A stretch of DNA of 43,403 bases from Bacteroidota bacterium (lineage in GTDB: Bacteria; Bacteroidota; Bacteroidia; Bacteroidales; JAAUTT01). Where the stretch lies: contig JAJYAG010000036.1 in NCBI GenBank assembly GCA_021779665.1, positions 1-43,403 on the forward strand. Reading direction: 5' to 3'. The notes beneath the pieces were generated by a model. The model searched no databases and had not been told where the DNA came from. It saw only the letters and a list, made by a program, of their open reading frames with translations. Every line of letters starts with the position of its first letter. The stretch's first letter is position 1. The position numbers were made by a program, and so were the translations under genes. Positions 41,138-43,403 of this stretch are shown in pieces.

Positions 41138-43403
41138 ATGAAGAAATTTACCATCATTTTTCTGTTGTCTTTAATTAAAGTGATTGTCTTCGCACAGTCT
41201 CCCTCAGCCTTCAACTACCAGGCCGTACTCCGCGATGCGTCAGGAAATATCCGCACCAATGCCAATGTAGCTTTAAGGGTGGATATTATCCAAACTTCGG
41301 CCACCGGAACATCTGTCTATACCGAAACTTTTGCAGCAACCACCAATACTTTTGGTTTGATTAATCTCCAGGTTGGAAAAGGAACCGTAGTTTCGGGAAC
41401 TTTTAGTACCATCGACTGGGGGGCCGGTCCTTACTTCATCAAAATAACTGTAGATGGTACCGAAATGAGCACCAGTCAGATGATGAGCGTTCCGTATGCT
41501 CTATATGCAGCCAAAGCAGGAAATGGCTTTAGTGGAGCCTATAACGATCTCTCGGGAAAACCTATCTTTTTCAGCGGGAGTTACAGTGATCTGGCGGGAA
41601 AACCAAACCTGGCAATAGTGGCCACTACGGGCAGTTATAACGATCTGTCGAATAAACCGGTTTTTACGGAGTCAGATCCGGTTTATAATCTTTCAGTGGC
41701 AAAATCAATTAAAGCTTCGGATACCACCCGGTGGAGCAATAAAAGTAATTTCGGTGGCGATTATAATAGTTTAGCCAACAGACCTACAATTTTGGATAAC
41801 AATTATAATTCATCAACCGGAAAGGATGCCCTTAAAGCAAATTCCTCAGGTTTTGGTAATACTGCTATGGGTTTTTGGGCTCTTTATGCAAATACAACCG
41901 GTTATTATAATTCTGCTTTTGGCGATAGTGCAATGATTTCAAATACTACTGGTTTTGACAATACTGCTATCGGGAGATATTCACTTCGCGCTAATACAAC
42001 AGGCGATCGCAATACAGCTGTTGGCGCAAGAGCTCTTATCTCCAATATAGATGGTTACGACAATACGGCTACAGGAGTTGAGGCACTATTGTCAAATACG
42101 GCAGGTTTTCAAAACACTGCAACAGGATATAGTACCTTGTCATATAATACCAGTGGAGCAATGAATACCGCGAGTGGCTGTTATGCCCTTATGCGTAACA
42201 CGTCAGGCAACTCCAATACAGCAGTTGGCGCTGCATCCTTATTATATAATGCTACCGGAAGTTCTAATACCTCTGTGGGTCATTCAGCCCTATATTTTAA
42301 TTCTTCAGGAAATAATAATACATCCGTTGGTTCATCTTCATTGTTTTTTAATACCACTGGCTTTTCCAATACAGCAACAGGAACACGCTCACTTTATAAG
42401 AATACAACAGGTTACAGAAATACTGCTGTTGGCGACAGCGCTTTATTTTTGAATAGTACCGGTTACCTTAATACTGCCTTAGGTGCCTTTGCTCTTTCAA
42501 GCAATACCACAGGGATGGCCAATACAGCTCTTGGAAATTCATCCTTACAAATGAATAGCACCGGTACAGGGAATATAGCTATTGGCCTTAATTCGTTGAG
42601 AGGTAACACCGCAGGAAATTATAATATTGCAGTGGGAAATGCCTCCTTATTCGAGAATACTTCCGGAAATAACAATATTGCCTTTGGGACCCGCGCTTTA
42701 GCTTCAAATACTAAAGGATTTTCAAATGTTGCCATTGGGGTTTCTGCACTTTATAACAATACCGAACGAAGCAATCTCGTTGCTGTTGGCGATTCGGCTT
42801 TGGTTAATAACGGAGTCGGGGCATTGACTGCTGTTCATGCAACAGGAAATACAGCTGTAGGTTCGAAATCCCTATACGCCAATACAACCGGTTATAATAA
42901 TTCCACTGATGGTTTTCATGCACTGAACTCCAATACCACAGGGTATTCAAACACAGCTGTAGGATCTCAGGCATTGGAGGCGAACACTACCGGGTTCGAA
43001 AATGTGGCTATCGGTAGTAAAAGCTTAATAGCCAACAATGGTAATGCAAACACTGCTGTGGGGTTCAATTCCATGCCCTCCAATGTTACCGGTAACCTCA
43101 ATACTGCAATCGGCTGTTATACTGACGTACTAAACAATGTTTTCGATGCGGTTGCAATTGGAAATGGAGCTACTGTAAACGCCAATCATGCAATTCGTAT
43201 CGGGAATAACAATATTACCAATATCAGTGGTCAGGTTGCCTGGTCATATCCATCCGACGGACGATTTAAAAACAATGTAAATGCAAATGTTCCGGGCCTG
43301 GAGTTCATTTCAAAACTTAGACCTGTCACCTTCCAGTGGGATATTCACAAACTTGATGCTTTGATGGGGGTTAACGAAAATATTTATAAAGAGCCTTCCA
43401 TGG
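41138..43403 (+). CDS. large repeat-containing surface protein with S74-type tail domain (3' end outside window)
   Basis: The frame from the ATG at 41138 stays open for 755 codons to the window edge. A signal peptide (1-20, ending at VFAQ) precedes a conserved N-terminal domain (about 22-125, SAFNYQAVLRDASGNIRTNA and MMSVPYALYAAKAGN). Three to four YNDLSGKP-type linkers follow, then about 26 copies of a 17-residue repeat of the form NTAxGxxALxxNTTGxx (224-671). After that come VAIGNGATVNANHAIRIGNN and the start of a peptidase_S74/intramolecular-chaperone domain (YPSDGRFKNNV, LEFISKLRPVTFQWD). The repeats resemble trimeric adhesin heads and phage tail fibres, so a trimeric beta-helical surface fibre is likely. 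It is divergent from the ECF sigma operon. Confidence 0.85.
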   Translation, partial: MKKFTIIFLLSLIKVIVFAQSPSAFNYQAVLRDASGNIRTNANVALRVDIIQTSATGTSVYTETFAATTNTFGLINLQVGKGTVVSGTFSTIDWGAGPYFIKITVDGTEMSTSQMMSVPYALYAAKAGNGFSGAYNDLSGKPIFFSGSYSDLAGKPNLAIVATTGSYNDLSNKPVFTESDPVYNLSVAKSIKASDTTRWSNKSNFGGDYNSLANRPTILDNNYNSSTGKDALKANSSGFGNTAMGFWALYANTTGYYNSAFGDSAMISNTTGFDNTAIGRYSLRANTTGDRNTAVGARALISNIDGYDNTATGVEALLSNTAGFQNTATGYSTLSYNTSGAMNTASGCYALMRNTSGNSNTAVGAASLLYNATGSSNTSVGHSALYFNSSGNNNTSVGSSSLFFNTTGFSNTATGTRSLYKNTTGYRNTAVGDSALFLNSTGYLNTALGAFALSSNTTGMANTALGNSSLQMNSTGTGNIAIGLNSLRGNTAGNYNIAVGNASLFENTSGNNNIAFGTRALASNTKGFSNVAIGVSALYNNTERSNLVAVGDSALVNNGVGALTAVHATGNTAVGSKSLYANTTGYNNSTDGFHALNSNTTGYSNTAVGSQALEANTTGFENVAIGSKSLIANNGNANTAVGFNSMPSNVTGNLNTAIGCYTDVLNNVFDAVAIGNGATVNANHAIRIGNNNITNISGQVAWSYPSDGRFKNNVNANVPGLEFISKLRPVTFQWDIHKLDALMGVNENIYKEPSM
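41807..43150 (+). repeat. about 26 tandem 51-bp repeats encoding a 17-residue unit
   Basis: The 1344-bp block contains 26 in-frame units, all 17 codons long except one extended by 7 codons (around LTAVHATG) and one short by one codon. The DNA of the units has diverged widely while NTA-x-G and ALxxNTTG positions are kept, so the array is old and selected at protein level and not a recent expansion. Confidence 0.85.

Noticed and set aside
41807-43150. Tandem array considered as CRISPR or satellite DNA
   Set aside because: The 51-bp units are in frame, diverged at DNA level and conserved at protein level, with no spacers, so it is a coding repeat.

Overview
The window looks like chromosomal DNA of a Bacteroidota bacterium, most likely a marine or sediment Bacteroidales/Marinilabiliales type. 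This rests on SusC/SusD pairs, a hybrid two-component system (HTCS) regulator, a type IX secretion (T9SS) C-terminal domain, lipoboxes typical of SusD, TAnnTTTG-like -7 promoter elements and the lack of clear Shine-Dalgarno sites. The family-level placement is an inference. No rRNA, tRNA, CRISPR array, integrase or transposase was seen.

Layout. (1) 1-6313: the 5' two thirds of a BtuB-like TonB-dependent receptor and an EamA permease on the minus strand, a DUF5916 outer-membrane protein on the plus strand, a perfect palindrome acting as terminator, and a minus-strand periplasmic aldo/keto-reductase-like iron-sulfur protein with an eroded active site. (2) 6525-29993: one large polysaccharide utilisation locus (PUL), all on the minus strand. 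In transcription order it holds the HTCS sensor/regulator, SusC1, SusD1, SusC2, SusD2, a hairpin, an Asl1/GH128-like glycosidase with a T9SS domain, a parallel beta-helix protein, a second Asl1/GH128-like glycosidase, two tandem covarying hairpins, an S1 sulfatase, a GH43 enzyme resembling exo-beta-1,3-galactanases, two more S1 sulfatases and a strong intrinsic terminator. (3) 29994-36847: a nucleoside phosphorylase (PpnP) and the Tex protein on the plus strand, then a minus-strand signalling operon. That operon has a DUF3365 haem sensor split from its histidine kinase by one in-frame amber codon, followed by a hybrid histidine kinase with a periplasmic-binding-protein-like sensor. (4) 37102-43403: a cytochrome c/PQQ sugar dehydrogenase fusion, an ECF sigma / anti-sigma / six-bladed propeller operon, and a divergent, truncated surface protein with about 26 copies of a 17-residue repeat.

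How the genes work together. The PUL would sense a glycan fragment through the HTCS, import it through two SusCD transporters of different SusC clades, and cleave it with endo-acting Asl1-type enzymes plus an exo-acting GH43, while three Ser-type sulfatases strip sulfate. The most economical substrate is a sulfated beta-1,3-linked glycan (galactan, arabinogalactan or glucan); that is inference. Hairpins behind SusD2 and in front of the sulfatase module suggest the operon is divided into segments with different expression levels.

The features I would look at first are the two tandem structured elements at 12260-12425, the amber-split sensor kinase at 36257, and the PUL itself as a candidate system for a sulfated beta-1,3-glycan.
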